From the NCBI GenBank assembly GCA_947095535.1, contig OX352773.1, forward strand, positions 496,001-560,000: a stretch of DNA of 64,000 nucleotides, given 5' to 3'. A program made the position numbers and the translations under genes. The notes under the pieces were generated by a model. The model worked only from the letters and a program-made list of their open reading frames with translations, had not been told where the DNA came from and searched no databases. Shown here one piece after another: positions 45,991 through 57,261 of the stretch (the first letter of the stretch is position 1; every line of letters starts with the position of its first letter). Source of the stretch: Poecilobothrus nobilitatus. Its lineage: Eukaryota > Arthropoda > Insecta > Diptera > Dolichopodidae.

Positions 45991-46764
45991 GAGACTTGAA
46001 ATTTTCTTCATTAGATCAGATCCCGATGACAATACATGATTTTAAAATAATAATATCGAAAAACATTAGAGAAATTAGCTTAATTTCAAAATTAAATTTT
46101 CATACAAAGATATAACAGAATTTTTAACAGAATTATTACAGAACCAAAATAAAATATTTTATCTAAATTTACTAAACTCACCAATACCAATACCAATACG
46201 TATACGTAATCCATAAATGTTTTTTTTTTTTCTATAAAAGACTATTGTTTTTTATGTAACCCACTGCCTTGTATGGGTACATATACATAGGTACATACTT
46301 CAAAATATGGAATAATATGTGCTTCGAAAATATTTTTGGTTTGAAAGCGATGAATTTGAAAGATATGAATGTGTAAACAAATTAATGTGCGGCACTTGAG
46401 AACACAGTGTAAAATTTAATATGCATTTGCTTAAAATTTAGTAAGCAAGTGTTAAATTTAAGTTTTTTTTCATCAAATCAATTGATTTTTAGTATACATT
46501 TTTATTTATAAAAGCAATGTGTTTATTTATAATATTTATATACATACGTGTTTTTTAATTCAAAAACATTAGCATTTAGAAGCAATTTAATATATTCTCA
46601 ATTACATACTTTTAAAACCAAATTTTTTTACTACATACATATGTAGGTACAAACATGTACAAAAATGGTATGCATATTTTTATGTGTGCTGTACTATTAA
46701 AAACCTGCTAACGCAGTCACACCAAATTCCCAAATTCCCAACTATTATCATTTAGTTGATGATA
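45991..46764. other. AT-rich stretch, nothing recognised
   Basis: Contains ACATACATATGTAGGTAC-type runs; no gene or bounded repeat. Confidence 0.4.
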
Positions 46765-47939
46765 CTACAGCTCCCCAAAGGTTCAAAAAAGCTCTATATT
46801 TAAATTGTTATAGCACAAGTTGTATAAGGTGTATCTTCATTTTGAAAACGCCAAACGATTACTACTTTCATTAGCTTTAAAAGTGTATATACAATAAATA
46901 TATATTTGTGGCATACAGTGTCTTAATTTACCGTTATGCGAAACTCAAATTTTGCTAAATTCTTTAACCCTTCTATCTTCTAAACGGTTAAAGTTGGAAA
47001 CTTGAAAATTTGACAGAAGTTAGATCTTTGAAAATTAGTATGAGTCATTTCAGAAATTTTTTTTGTATCACCCCCCGTTTAGGAGCTGTAAGGGGTCAAA
47101 AACTGAAAATTTCCTATTTTTAAACACCTGTAACTTGAACACCTGTTAAAATTTTTTTGAAGTAATACACAAAAATTAAAGCTTCAATATTATACTTTTA
47201 TTTCTGTTAACAGCTTTTTTTAATAATATAGGGTTACTTTATAATTGACGAAAGTGTTACTTGATTTTTTTCAAATTTTCTAACAAATTTCTTTAACGAA
47301 TTTTTTTCCATTTTGTTTTACTCGATAATTTGAAATTGTTGAGGATATAATGCGTAGTACAAAAAATGTAATTAAATAAACAACATAACGGTTGCTTGAA
47401 GAATTTTTATTTATATGATATTGATATATATACATACTTATATAATATCATGTTTATTTACATATCGTATATGTCACTAGTGAATGAATGATAAGAGTAT
47501 AGATGTATATTATATAGCGCCGTATTTACATACATATATGTATTTTATTGTACTTATAAGAAATTATTCTGTCAATGGTATATTTAAATATAATATAATA
47601 TAATATATATTTACTATTTTGTACTAAGTAAATTTAATATATAATTTACCGCTTAGTATTAAATGGTACTATAGAATATTTGAAAAAGTTTTGGATTGAT
47701 AATCGTTATGTTAAAATCTGCTTTTGAAGAATGTAAAACATATAGAAGGTTAAACATATAGTTTTGAATATATGTACAACCCATAATTCTAGAAATTATA
47801 AAATCCACCCAAATTATTTTAAAATACTAAAATATTAAAAAAATAATATTGTAAGCAGAGTGACAGGCTGTGAACATACTAACGGTTCGTACGGGTCATC
47901 TAAGAGTTGACAAAGTCAACTGTATTCTTCCTCGTTTTT
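46765..47939 (+). repeat. Family A element, 5'-truncated (A5)
   Basis: Follows element A1 closely from the CTACAGCTCCCCAAAGGTTC block to the end. The 3' stem-loop AGTTGACAAAGTCAACT is perfect here (at about 47905-47921), followed by TTCTTCCTCGTTTTT. The first roughly 410 bp of the family, including the GTCC tract, are missing. Confidence 0.85.
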
Positions 47940-48146
47940 AAATAGAATGCATGTATAAATTAAACATTTAAAAAAAAAAAAAGAAATACTTAGGGTACCT
48001 AAATAACAGAAAACAAAAAAAAAGGAAAATGTAATACTGGAAGAAAAATAAAAACGAATAGAAAAAAAAAGAGAACAAAAAATGTTACTTTGATTGTTTT
48101 TAAATATTTTTAAGGTCATAAGAAATAGACATAAAAAATTGTATAA

Positions 48147-48272
48147 AATAAGTTTTAAAGTCTGTGAAATTAAAATAAAAGCTGGAGGTAACAAACGCAT
48201 AACTATAAACTTATATTTTTAAATTTTGCCTCCAGATTTTATATTAAATTCACAGACTTTAAAACTTATATA
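48147..48272. repeat. Palindrome directly adjoining the assembly gap
   Basis: ATAAGTTTTAAAGTCTGTGA and GCTGGAGG (48149-48187) pair with CCTCCAGATTTTATATTAAA and TCACAGACTTTAAAACTTAT (48231-48270), around a short loop. The stem is about 40 bp with few mismatches. The right arm ends where the run of N begins. Confidence 0.8.
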
Positions 48273-48472
48273 NNNNNNNNNNNNNNNNNNNNNNNNNNNN
48301 NNNNNNNNNNNNNNNNNNNNNNNNNNNNNNNNNNNNNNNNNNNNNNNNNNNNNNNNNNNNNNNNNNNNNNNNNNNNNNNNNNNNNNNNNNNNNNNNNNNN
48401 NNNNNNNNNNNNNNNNNNNNNNNNNNNNNNNNNNNNNNNNNNNNNNNNNNNNNNNNNNNNNNNNNNNNNNNN
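48273..48472. other. Assembly gap (200 N)
   Basis: Exactly 200 undetermined bases, which suggests a nominal gap size rather than a measured one. Open frames called across it are meaningless. Confidence 1.
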
Positions 48473-49264
48473 GCACAGACACAAACATTTTCAAAACATT
48501 ATTATAATATAATATATAAAATTAAGTATAATATATACATTATACATTAAGTATAATATATAAAATAAAAATTATAAAAATGAGCAGTATTAATTAATAC
48601 GAATGAGAGTAGAATGAAAGGGAAAAAAAAAAAGACAATTAATTAAAGTAAACAAAAACTAAAATTAATTCACAAAATTTAAACAAAAATAAAAAGTTTC
48701 AAATTAATAAATTATAAAATATAAATTATACCATCAAAATTTTAAGTTTCGTTAAGTTAAAAAAGAATAGCCCAAAGTTTAATTAATTTAAAAAAAAAGT
48801 TAACTTAACAAAATTATTAACAAAACAAAATTAGTCAAAAATTAATTGAAATAAAAAATATGATGTAAACAAAATTAGAGTGCAATATTATGCAAACAGT
48901 GTTTTTCCTTTTTTCTAAAAATTATTAGTTAAAAAAAAATAATAATCTTAAGTTAGGTATTTATTTGATTTGAGTTATAAAATAAATAAGGTAAATGTTA
49001 TAATTAAATTAAGTTAATTTCAAAATATTAGTGTATGTTGATGGTCAAGCCCAACGTCGTCGAAATCAATATTATATATAAATCAATATTATAATATTAT
49101 GTTGGTTAAATATACACGTTATACAATTATATAAAATATTATATACATACATATGTACTTAGTTACTTTTTTTTGTATAATGTGCACGAACTTACACATT
49201 TTGCTTTATTTTTTCTTAAAGCAATATTATATGTATACTTGTATGTATGTATATTGATGTATCT
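48473..49264. other. Very AT-rich stretch, nothing recognised
   Basis: Poly-A/T-rich sequence with ATAATATATA runs; no gene. Confidence 0.4.
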
Positions 49265-51110
49265 ATTGGCGAAATAAAGCCTAGATCAATAAGACCTAAT
49301 AGGCCTTATTTCACAATTGAGTTGAGAAATAAGGCCTAATTCGTGAAATTTCGCGGCAGGTCTTACTTCTCATTTCAAAGAGAATTAAAGCCTATAGGTG
49401 TTATTTCAATTTAGGAATACATATTATATTAGGCGGGGGGAAATAAAGCCTAGAGCAATAAACACTAATAGGCCTTCGCCTAGTAAAGTCTAATTCACGA
49501 AATTTCCAAATTTCCAAAGTGAAATAAGGCTTAATTATTTTTTTAAAATAATGGAATTAAAGCCTAATTGTAATTTATTATTCCAATAATAACATTTTTT
49601 AATATTTTTCTTTCATAATTTAATTCTCATGTATTTCAGCTTATTTAAGTAATAAAATATTTTCTGTTTTTTTGGCACATTTCACTGTGTAAGTGCGCGC
49701 TTCAGTAGTCACTGTTTCTTCATAATGAAATAAGTTCTACAAGTTAAAAATTAAATAATTTCGTTTAAATTCAACATTCAAACTTATTTCACTTTTTAAT
49801 GTAATAATTTTGTCGAACTTAGTTCAGTTATTAGAGTTGGTAAAAAAATCTGGATTGCATCTTTTTCGGAAATATGAATATATGTAAGTATGCGGGACTC
49901 TAAAATAGAAGGGATTTTATAGTTGGTTACAAAATCAGGATTACAGCTTTTTCTAGAATATTTATAAATAATTTGGAAAAAGCTGATTTAACTCTGATTT
50001 TGAAGCCAACTCTAAAATCTCTCCTAATTACAAAGAATTTTTGAAATCATGGGGGAAAAAAATAATTTTTCACCTTTCCATACAAAAGTGTTAAATTTTG
50101 ACTGTTCTTTCTGAAATATAATAATAAATTTTGTGAAAATTTAGACATTTTTATGAAAAACAAAAAAAAAAATTGTTATGAAGGAATAAGGGCTGCTATC
50201 TCCGCACCGGTTCGCCCGCGCCCGCGCCCGCGTTCCCGGCGCCGTTGTTGTGCACGGGCGCGGTAGCAAAGATAGCAGTTCCAATTCCCTCAAGGGAAAT
50301 GTGAAGGCTAAGAGAGAGGCGAAGAGTGGCTCGAAAGGGAGGGCGCGAAGGTAGTGGCTCGAAAGACAGGGCTGATCAGAATATAGAAAATTGTTTGAAA
50401 CCTGTTAAAAATATTCAGCATATTCATATTATATTAAATATTTATTTATGTTATTAAATATTTTACAGTCAGCTACAAATTTGTAATTTGAATAATATAA
50501 TAATAATATAATATTTCTAAAGTGAAGTAAGGCCTATAGGCTTTAATTCTCTTTGAAATGAGAAATAAGACCTACTGCGAAATTTTACCAATTAGGCCTT
50601 ATTTCTCAACTAAAATGTGAAATAAGGCCTATTAGGTCTTATTACTTTAGGCTTTATTTCCCCCCGCCATCATATTATTATTATCGGGCGCGTGGGTGTA
50701 CCGACGTTGGGGCAGCTTCAAAACAATGGTTTTTGTTTTTTATAAAAATGTCTAAATTTTCACAGAATTTATTATTTTTCACAGAGAACAGTCAAAATTT
50801 AATACTTTTGTATGGAAAGCTGAAACAAATTCTTTGTAATTAGGAGACATTTTTGAATTGGCTTCAAAATCAGAGGTATTACCTTTTCCTAGAATATTTA
50901 TAAATATTCTGGAAAAAGCGCAAAAAAGGCAATTAAGATTTTATAACCACCTCTAGTAACTGCCAAAAAAAGAACACATTTTAAAAAAATAATTAGGCTT
51001 TATTTCACTTTAGAATAAAAAACAAAGCCTAATTCGCGAAATTCGCATTTAGGCTTTATTTCTCATTCTAAAGTGAAATAAGGCCTATTAGGCTTTATTG
51101 CGGTTCATTT
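49265..51110. repeat. Large nested palindrome built from AATAAAGCCTA/TAGGCCTTATTTC arrays, with a GC-rich core
   Basis: Three arm pairs are visible: 49265-49420 with 50518-50668, 49433-49570 with 50990-51105 and 49838-50175 with 50725-50955. The arms are dense in TAGGCCT-containing palindromic units, for example GAAATAAAGCCTA (49270) facing TAGGCCTTATTTC (49301). The innermost arms share ATTTTGACTGTTC, AAAATTTAGACATTTTTAT and TTCCATACAAAAGT. The centre (50185-50370) is strongly GC-rich, with CGCCCGCGCCCGCGCCCGCG and an inverted pair CTGCTATCT (50193) / AGATAGCAG (50270). No open frame has a recognisable domain. Confidence 0.75.
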
Positions 51111-51572
51111 GAAATTATTTGAATACATACATATGCACTTACAAAATACGTATCATCAAAAAAAAATTTCTTTTTAAATCAAAAAATAATAAAAATAAAA
51201 ATAAATTATTAATTTTTTTATTTCCTTAACTTTAAGTACAGAATGTTGTCAAATTTTTTTATTTTTCTTTTTAAATATGAAGGAAATAGCGAAACATCAT
51301 GTACATGTATATAAAAATTTATAAGAATAGTTTTGGTTTATTTATTTTTTACGAAATTGATTTTAAAATTTTTGTTTATTTATAATTTTGCGTAACAAAG
51401 TTGCTTTATTCGAATATTTAAAAAAAAAAATACAATTTATATTTCAGACATACACTGACACATAATGTGTAATTCGTACATACATATGTATACACATACA
51501 CCACGTTATAAAGTCATCTGTAAATCAATAATTTGATGATTTTTTACATCAATAAATAAAATAGTATAACTA

Positions 51573-52692
51573 TATTGGGCTAAACTTTTTTTTAGCACCC
51601 GCGTCCGATCCTTTTCAAACCGCATAAACACGCTTAGATAGGCATAAACATGTTTCTCCCTGACTCGGGTTGATAATGATGTCATTAAGGAGGTCAAATA
51701 GCCAAGGAGGTCAAAAGATCAAAAGGCTTAATTTTACATTTTGATCTTTTTATCATATCTTCGTGGCATATGGAGGACATTTTATACTTATCTGAAAGAT
51801 CACAAGATTTACTTTCTAAAAATAGGTATGCACTTTCTTCTTTCTTAAAATATTTCTTTTTGAGAAATCGCAAATGTATTTAATTTACGAAATGGACCAA
51901 AACAAAACAAAAAACTCAATTTTTAGAGTTATTTTCATTCTTCATTAAGCAATATAAGTTATTGATACTAAAGAACGGTTTTCGGTCTTTCTAAAATGGT
52001 TCAATCCATTTTTTTCACTGAAGCGGTCCTTGTCACTCTTATGAGCAGTATAGGGCATCCACTAAGTCATTTATTATTCATATTTGGCTAAACTTCAGTT
52101 TTGTGAATCATTAATTTCACTAAGATTACTATTACTATTGTACAAGAAAGATGTTTCTTTTTTATTTCTACGTCATCTATTATCTTATATAAGAATTATG
52201 GTTTATTATTATTTTATGATATTAATTATTATTATGATGTTAATTATAATTTATAGGACATATATATTTATTTTTAATTTAATTATATTCTACTAATTAC
52301 ATATGTATTATAAGAAAAATGTCTATTATTTTGTATTAATTTATATGATCCAGCCGGGGTTAGAACATGAAACCTTTCGTATGAAAGGCCGGTGTCTTAC
52401 CCACTACACCATTGGCTGGATACATAATTATGTAATCATGCCGAAATGCATTCACTATATTAAATTAATAAAATATTTTTTTAAAAGAAAACAATTTTTT
52501 TAATTTTCAAATTACGTAAAATCAAGCAAAGGTGGGAACACTCAACAGATTCAATAATCTCTTAAAGTTAAATGGTTTCACGTTGTTCAAAAATAATTAT
52601 AATTTCATGTTTATTTGTGTTCAAAAGTGTTTGCGCAAAATTTGAAAAGGATCGGACGCGGGAGCTAAACTAAAGTAAAGAAAGCCAATTAC
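51573..52692. mobile_element. Probable TIR element of about 1.1 kb, containing a SINE
   Basis: AGC(A/T)CCCGCGTCCGATCC followed by TTTTCAAA occurs near 51592-51620 and, inverted, at 52641-52666. Matching continues outward (TAAACTTT..TTTAGC) and, more weakly, inward (GC.TAAACAC, ATAAACATG), giving arms of about 80 bp. No transposase is encoded. A tRNA-like SINE lies within. The minus-strand open frame at the left end is only the terminal repeat. Confidence 0.55.
52060..52432 (-). repeat. tRNA-derived SINE (family 2)
   Basis: The minus-strand head TCCAGCCAATGGTGTAGTGG (52419 down) has a tRNA-like A box and a 7-bp acceptor-like pairing TCCAGCC / GGCTGGA. The anticodon-arm-like hairpin CCTTTCATACGAAAGG is at about 52371-52386. 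The body continues to about 52060 and matches 32290-32530 and 35097-35340. It is not a functional tRNA: the T arm lacks a proper GGTTCGAATCC box. Confidence 0.65.
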
Positions 52693-53149
52693 TGTTATAT
52701 TGTAAATCGAAGAATTAAGAAAATAAAAAGTGTTTTGATAATATTAGATAACATTATGTATGTCTGTAGGTATTTTAAACGCTAATATTTCGATGGTCGT
52801 AAATTTTATTTTTATAAATTTTTATAAAATTCTTTTGTTTTGTTTTAGTAACAGATTAATAGAATGATTTGTTGTCAATAAAAATTTGTTTCTTTATATA
52901 ATAATATTAGTTTTTAAATTTTTCTATTTTTTAGTACAAGTATTAATTGCATTAAATAACAAAACATTGTGAAAAACTAAATTTATAGCAGAAATCTTCA
53001 CAATCTCCTGTGTAATAAAGGAAATACATAAATATGTATGTATTTAATTTTATGAAGAATTTTTAATATTTTTGTAGTTTTCTCTTCTATCTAAAACAAT
53101 AGAAACAAGAGAAAATCAAATATTATACTTGCAAGCAAAGTATGTATTG

Positions 53150-53181
53150 TATAAAATTTACGTTTCGTTGAAGAAGCAGTA
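53150..53181 (+). promoter_or_regulatory. Candidate core promoter of the TRPC gene
   Basis: TATAAAA at 53150-53156, with an initiator-like GCAGTA (A at 53178) about 28 nt downstream. Spacing fits a TATA promoter, but the initiator match is weak. It lies 250 bp before the proposed start codon. Confidence 0.2.
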
Positions 53182-53425
53182 CCGAATACCGACGTCATCT
53201 CAAGCCTCAACTAAACAATATTGTTGATACTTTTTATAACTTGTATTTAAAGTTGCTATTTATTTTTAATGTTATTTTAAGTAATATTTTTCTGCTTGGA
53301 TGGATCGTAAAAGTGATAGAGAAAAAACAAACACAGCTTTTTAAAGAAAATTAAAAGAAAGAAGAACTAAAAGCAAAATAATACAAATATTTAAAGGAAA
53401 CTAAAAAGAAGACTAACTTTAAGTA

Positions 53426-53455
53426 ATGGCTAAAGAGAAAAGGAATTCGCCAAGG
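53426..53455 (+). CDS. Probable first coding exon of the TRPC channel gene (10 codons)
   Basis: The ATG at 53426 is preceded by an in-frame TAA two codons upstream and followed by MAKEKRNSPR. It then meets a donor AAGG|GTAAAC at 53455/53456. The exon ends in phase 0, which matches the phase-0 start of the exon at 54617. The joined N-terminus is short and basic. The assignment rests on phase, donor and position only; transcripts would be needed for proof. Confidence 0.45.
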
Positions 53456-53617
53456 GTAAACTAATTCTATTTTATTAAATTGTATATTTTTTTATATTTA
53501 TATAGTTTATATAGTTTATTTTATATTATATACTTACATATTTATATTGTATTTATTTACATATTTATATTGTATTTATATTTATATTATATATATTGTA
53601 TTTTTCATATTTATATT

Positions 53618-53709
53618 ATATCTCATGATTTTACCAAAAAACCGCCCAATATTTATATACTTTTGGAAAGGTCTATTGTTCGGGGGTTTTTGGTAAAATC
53701 ATGAGATAT
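53618..53709. repeat. Perfect 23-bp hairpin in the proposed first TRPC intron
   Basis: 53618-53640 is the exact reverse complement of 53687-53709 (ATCTCATGATTTTACC core) around a 46-bp loop. It may be the end of a MITE or a foldback fragment. Confidence 0.8.
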
Positions 53710-54616
53710 TTGGTTTTTAAAGAAAAATAAAAATTGATTGTTTTTTTTTCAAAAATTTTTAACTTTGAACTACAATATCTTCAGAAGGACAACACCTATC
53801 GTCACCAAATAACTGATAAAATATTTTTCAGATTACTATCTTATAAGATAAAAAAAAACCGAATATATTTATATATATATATCTTACAGATTATCAGATA
53901 AAACGGTTTTTATATAAAAACACTAAAACAACAAGGATGCTTTTAAATGTCCTTTTCGTCCTTAAATGATAAAATACGTCATTAAGGATATATATTTTCA
54001 GAAAGGTGGAAACACCAAGTTTCTTGCAGATATAGACATATGGTCTTACGCGGGTACAACATTTACCATAGTAGAGCCTAAAATTATGGAATTTAAACTT
54101 TTTTTAATTAGAATTATTAATTAATTGAATAAAAAAAATGTACGCTTTTTATGGAAACTTTTTGAAAAATCTTTGCAAATATATAAATTTAATTATACTA
54201 CATATAAATTTTATAAAATTCGGCATATTTCCGTAAATATTTTATAATATAAACTTATTAAGTTATTACAAAAAATTTATAAAAGTGGGCATTTTTCTAT
54301 AAAGAAAATAATACGAAAGACCAAAATAATCTTTAACAAATATTATTTTTAGAAGCTTTCTCTTACAATCAGTATAATTTGCAGTAATATAATATATTCA
54401 AATGAGCTCATGCGATGGAGTTTAATATTGTTAACCAATACATTAGCTTATAAGAAATTGTAGTGTAATAATTTCAATTTTTACTTTTATTTATATATTT
54501 AGTTACATTAATTACAATTTAAATTAAGCTCTAGCTACATAGACTATATAGACTGGTTTAAATAATTTCTAGAAATTGATTCTCAATAGAAAAATTATTT
54601 TTATTTTTTTTTCTAG

Positions 54617-54768
54617 GTTGAATTACAAATAGAGGCTCCTACTCCAATACCATCAGATAATATTATCTACAATAGCAAAATCTTGCTAAGTTTACCACAA
54701 CCACTTTCATTAGAAGAAAAAAAATATTTATTGGCGGTTGAACGAGGTGACTTAGCAAATGTTCGAAG
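54617..54768 (+). CDS. Trpgamma: TRPC-type cation channel, N-terminal exon (TRPgamma-like)
   Basis: Acceptor TTTTTTTTTCTAG|GTT at 54616/54617 and donor CGAAG|GTAATT at 54768/54769. The exon is 152 bp, phase 0 in and phase 2 out. It encodes a Pro-rich lead (IEAPTPIPSDN), then ILLSLPQPLSLEEKKYLLAV and ERGDLANVRR. The 'EEKK.LLAVERGD...VR' segment is the start of the first ankyrin-like repeat of insect TRPC channels, and the 'LSLPQPLS' lead-in is, as I recall, characteristic of TRPgamma rather than TRP or TRPL. TRPC proteins are plasma-membrane Ca2+/Na+ channels acting downstream of phospholipase C. The remaining ankyrin repeats and the six membrane segments were not found downstream within the window. 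Confidence 0.75.
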
Positions 54769-55785
54769 GTAATTTTAAATTTCAGAAACCAACGTAAAGT
54801 GAATAATCTTTTACATTAAGTTAATATTTGTTTGTTCCTATGTATATGGATTGCTAAAACGTTCATCTTTCTGTAACGCAATAAAAGTTTAAAATAATAA
54901 AAGGAGACAAAACCCTTCTCTCTTATTGCTGACCAAATCTTCTTTCTTCTTTTTATAAAAGAAAGAAGAAGGCTAGTTATCCTTGTTGAGTCTTTCGATC
55001 AAATCGAAAGATTTAATAAGCGGGTGCGATGATTAGTTATTTCAATTTAACTATAATAAAATTTAAAATCGAAGAAAGTTTGTTCCATTTTCAGAAGTGG
55101 AATTAAATCCAAGTTAGTCCTCTAAGAGAAACATAATATAAAAGATAGTTTATTTTTTAAATGGCGGTAAATATGTATAAGAATTCAATTATAAATAATG
55201 TGTGCATCAGTTAAATAAGGTAATTAACTATTTCTTTCCTTCTCTTTAGTATGTATCAATTTGTGAATCTTTGTTTCACTTGTTTTTTATTTTCTTCAAT
55301 TTTGGCTTACTTGAATAAAGTAATTCTTGCACGTTAGATTAAATTTGGCAAAATTTGACATTTGCAAACTAAGATGTTTTGATGGATTGAAATAAAATTG
55401 TACTAAATTGAGTGTTATGCAGGTACGATTTAACGGCTGTAATTTTAATAGATATCTCATCATTACATTTAAATATGCTGAATTTAATCAATCGATACAG
55501 ATAAGTTATAGGTTGTTTTTTTTTCTATTACTTGCGATTATTTATAATAATGTGTTTGGTTCTTCTGTCCAAAAAAAAAAAGAAAAAAAAACAAAAATTT
55601 AAATATTAATGATTCTTATTATTATTTGATTTTGTATTGTGTTGAAAACCTTGAACAAGTAAAGTCGTAATTCGTATGTTAACATAAAAAAAAAAAAGAA
55701 AATTAAAAAAAAAAATTGAGGCTAATTTAAATCAACAGTGACATATTAAAAAAAAAATATTGGATTTGGAGAAGCAGTTAGAAGA
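54769..55785. other. Intronic AT-rich stretch of the TRPC gene
   Basis: No exon was recognised. It contains a polypurine/polypyrimidine hairpin around 54950-54975 (TTCTTTCTTC..GAAAGAAGAA). Confidence 0.4.
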
Positions 55786-56290
55786 TCTCATCTAAAAACT
55801 CTTTAAATATTCCAGAACCTTCAAGGAATATTTCAACAGATGGTTTGTATTTCCCTCATGTTCGAATGATATCCGTGGTGATATCGTAAGAAAGTTTTTA
55901 GTGGAGGTTAAATCATTAATTCCAGTATTTGATCCAGAGCAAAAAAATATTACATCGTCAGAATAGATAAACACATTGGAAAATTTAAATAAAATACATA
56001 ATTCGGATGATCTAGCGATGCAGTTTTATACACGAGTACAGGTGAAAAGTTCTGCTGCCCAATAGATTTCCACGGAACAATCAGAAATAACATGTTGGGG
56101 TGAGTTTAAAAAAATGTTTATTAGCTCTTCCATATTTCAAAATAAATTGGACTTGTTGTCTCAATTAATGTGCCGACAGAGATAGCCAAATGAAAATATT
56201 GAAATATATGTTTATAGTGTAGTGTCATTGTCTAAAAAACTATGTTTGTCTGAAAGTGATTATCTAAAAAATGAAATCTGATAATTGTGT
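55786..56290 (+). pseudogene. Gag relic of an LTR retrotransposon
   Basis: One frame, broken only by point stops, reads RGDIVRKFLVEVKSLIPVFD and PEQKNITSSE, then ENLNKIHNSDDLAMQFYTRV, EITCWGEFKKMFISS and ENIEIYVYSVVSLSKKLCLS. The 'IP.FDP......W...L......' and 'W.EFK..F' pattern is that of Gypsy-type Gag proteins. Several Trp codons are now TAG. No LTRs were identified. Confidence 0.5.
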
Positions 56291-56879
56291 AATATATATT
56301 GACGATATTGACGATAATATATATTGACGATATTAATGTTAACAGCTAGCACCATAAAAGCAAGCATTAATAAAAAAAATTTTTTTTAAATAACACCCTA
56401 ATATGGCCTATGGATCTAATATCATCATACATTCATACACGTTAAAAAATAAAAAAGCTTTTAAGAGAATTTAAGAGAGAGAAATAAATCATGTGAACTT
56501 AATTAGTAACGATCATTTGAGAAAGAATTTTTTATTTTTAGTTTTTCGTAGATGTACCTATACGATGTATATACATGCTGTTAAATATTATTTTTTGTCG
56601 AATGAATTTTAATAGATTTTATTTTTATTTTAGCAAAACGTTTTTTATGAATGACTGCGTATAGCTGTTTTATAATTTTGGAAAGGAATAAGTGAAAATG
56701 TGAAAAAGGAAATCTTAAAAAAAATATATTGTTGAATTAAAAATTACAGGTAACGATAAATGCTTTAATTCTTAACGTTTTTAAATTATATAGGTACATA
56801 CAAAAAAATATGGAAACTATTTTTCTCAGCTTTAATTTTTGTTGTACACTTTATTCAATATCTTATACGGTTTTGAAAA
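56291..56879. other. AT-rich stretch, nothing recognised
   Basis: No gene or bounded repeat was found. Confidence 0.4.
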
Positions 56880-57260
56880 ATTTTAATACAGTTTTTACAC
56901 TCCAAATTCAACCTTTTCTCAATCAAATTCAAGCTTTTCATAATCAAATTCAACATTTTATTAAAAAAAAAATTAAATATTCAATTTTTTATCAAATACA
57001 TATTAATTTTAATAAATAAAAAGAAAACGCATAACTATTGTAACAAATTTAAAATTAATAAATATAGAAAATTCGAATATTCCCTATAAGGGTTCTCCTG
57101 CAACAGCTCTTGGTAATTGCATATACATATGCGTAAAAGGTTGAATTTGATTATGAAAAGGTTGAATTTGAGTTACAAAGGATGAATTTGATTATGAAAA
57201 GGTTGAATTTGATTGAGAAAAGGTTGAATTTGGAGTGTAAAAACTATATTTAAAATGTTA
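56880..57260. repeat. Inverted repeat made of a 20-bp minisatellite
   Basis: The left arm (56880-56965) carries about three units and the right arm (57138-57258) about five units of GGTTGAATTTGATTATGAAA in opposite orientation. The outer sequences AGTTTTTACACTCCAAATTC and GAATTTGGAGTGTAAAAACT are exact mirror images. About 170 bp separate the arms. Confidence 0.85.
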
Positions 57261-57261
57261 G

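Noticed and set aside
48219..48507. Open frames spanning 48219-48507
   Set aside because: They run through the 200-N gap.
52345..52432. tRNA gene on the minus strand
   Set aside because: Acceptor pairing and a CAT-containing hairpin are present, but the T arm lacks a proper GGTTCGAATCC box and the same sequence forms the head of a dispersed SINE.
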